20,622 bases of DNA from positions 1 through 20,622 of IMG/VR virus record IMGVR_UViG_3300043446_005921; one strand, written 5' to 3'. Source of the DNA: a virus. The translations under genes and the position numbers were made by a program. Numbering within the stretch: the stretch's first letter is position 1; each line of letters begins with the position of its first letter. Below the pieces are notes generated by a model. That model saw only the letters and a list, made by a program, of their open reading frames with translations. It was not told the DNA's origin and searched no databases. Shown piece by piece: positions 20,201 through 20,622 of the stretch.

Positions 20201-20622
20201 GTGGACGCAACCGCACGCGTCAACTCCCTCCGGGGGTTCGCCCCCACAGCCGTCACCATCGACATAACCCCCAACCCGACAAGGCCGGCCCCCGAACTGC
20301 AGGTCCCCGCGTCGCCGTGGGACGCGAAGGTCGCCGCACGCATGCTCGTGGCCGAGAGGGGTGCCGAGCGGCTGTCCCGGCGGCTCGGGGTCGACGTCAA
20401 GAAACTGCGCCGTCTGTCCGACGTGAAACCCCGCCGGATGACCACGGGGGCATCGCAGGGGTTGCGCCGGGGACTGGTCGTCGTCGACGACCTCGGCATC
20501 ATGCGTTGCCCACCGGGAACCCCCAACGCGATGGAGTTCACGGACAACCTCGGTTCCAACTGCATGGGCGGCCCCCCGAGCAAACCTGTCCGCCTCGCGA
20601 TCGGTGACGTCCGCAAACTCGT
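20201..20622 (+). CDS. Partial head-region gene, unknown function
   Basis: About 140 codons are visible and the frame is open at the right edge. The product begins VDATARVNSLRGFAPTAVTI, continues with WDAKVAARMLVAERGAERLS and RRLGVDVKKLRRLSD (helical and basic, about 46-75), and contains RCPPGTPNAMEFTDNLGSNC (about 102-121). A Cys-Pro-Pro-Gly ... Phe-Thr-Asp ... Cys motif of this type I vaguely associate with actinophage head proteins. The GTG at 20201 is 29 nt after the previous stop, with only a weak GGGAA upstream, so the start is uncertain because the frame is open further left. It might be another internal head protein preceding the major capsid gene. Confidence 0.6.
   Translation, partial: MDATARVNSLRGFAPTAVTIDITPNPTRPAPELQVPASPWDAKVAARMLVAERGAERLSRRLGVDVKKLRRLSDVKPRRMTTGASQGLRRGLVVVDDLGIMRCPPGTPNAMEFTDNLGSNCMGGPPSKPVRLAIGDVRKL

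Noticed and set aside
19035-20216. A 393-codon minus-strand frame.
   Set aside because: It is antisense to the Cys-rich gene, which has a strong ribosome site and ordered Cys clusters.

Overview
The window looks like part of a GC-rich, contractile-tailed double-stranded DNA phage (or prophage), seen as 24 protein genes. The evidence is a tail sheath, a Mu-like neck/tail order, a terminase, an HK97-type portal and an HK97-type prohead protease. The host is probably an actinomycete-like, GC-rich bacterium. This is inferred from the many GTG starts, leaderless promoter geometry, G/C in third codon positions, and domain signatures I associate with actinobacteriophage head proteases. No 16S, tRNA, integrase or CRISPR array is visible. 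No gene-free stretch is longer than about 100 bases.

Layout. A 50-60 bp divergent control region at about 12288-12352 splits the window. Leftward (minus strand) from it run the terminase, an unknown 173-aa protein, a Rad52-like annealing protein, a Cas4/RecB-like Fe-S nuclease, a coiled-coil protein, a glycosyltransferase and an HNH protein. After one opposing winged-helix gene (6722-7045, plus) come a RuvC-like resolvase, a small helical protein, a small zinc-binding protein, a ParB-like protein, a PAPS-reductase-like PP-loop protein and a second ParB-like protein. A neck/tail block follows (small Arg/Pro protein, connector, gpG-like, tail-terminator-like, DUF2635-like), then the tail sheath, which runs off the left edge. 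Rightward (plus strand) run a small membrane protein, a portal fused to a MuF-like domain, a giant prohead protease, a Cys-rich acidic protein and a partial head-region gene cut by the right edge.

How the genes fit together. Most leftward genes overlap by 1 or 4 bases (TGATG, ATGA, GTGA), so they are probably translationally coupled polycistrons. New promoters are likely ahead of 10936, 6627 and 1075. The plus block would build and mature the capsid. The terminase packages DNA through the portal. The Rad52/Cas4/RuvC set forms a recombination and concatemer-processing toolkit. The tail block follows phage Mu gene order. The most unusual parts are the ParB/PAPS-reductase/ParB cassette, the roughly 1342-residue protease with at least five recognisable segments, and the glycosyltransferase and HNH genes inside the DNA-processing block.
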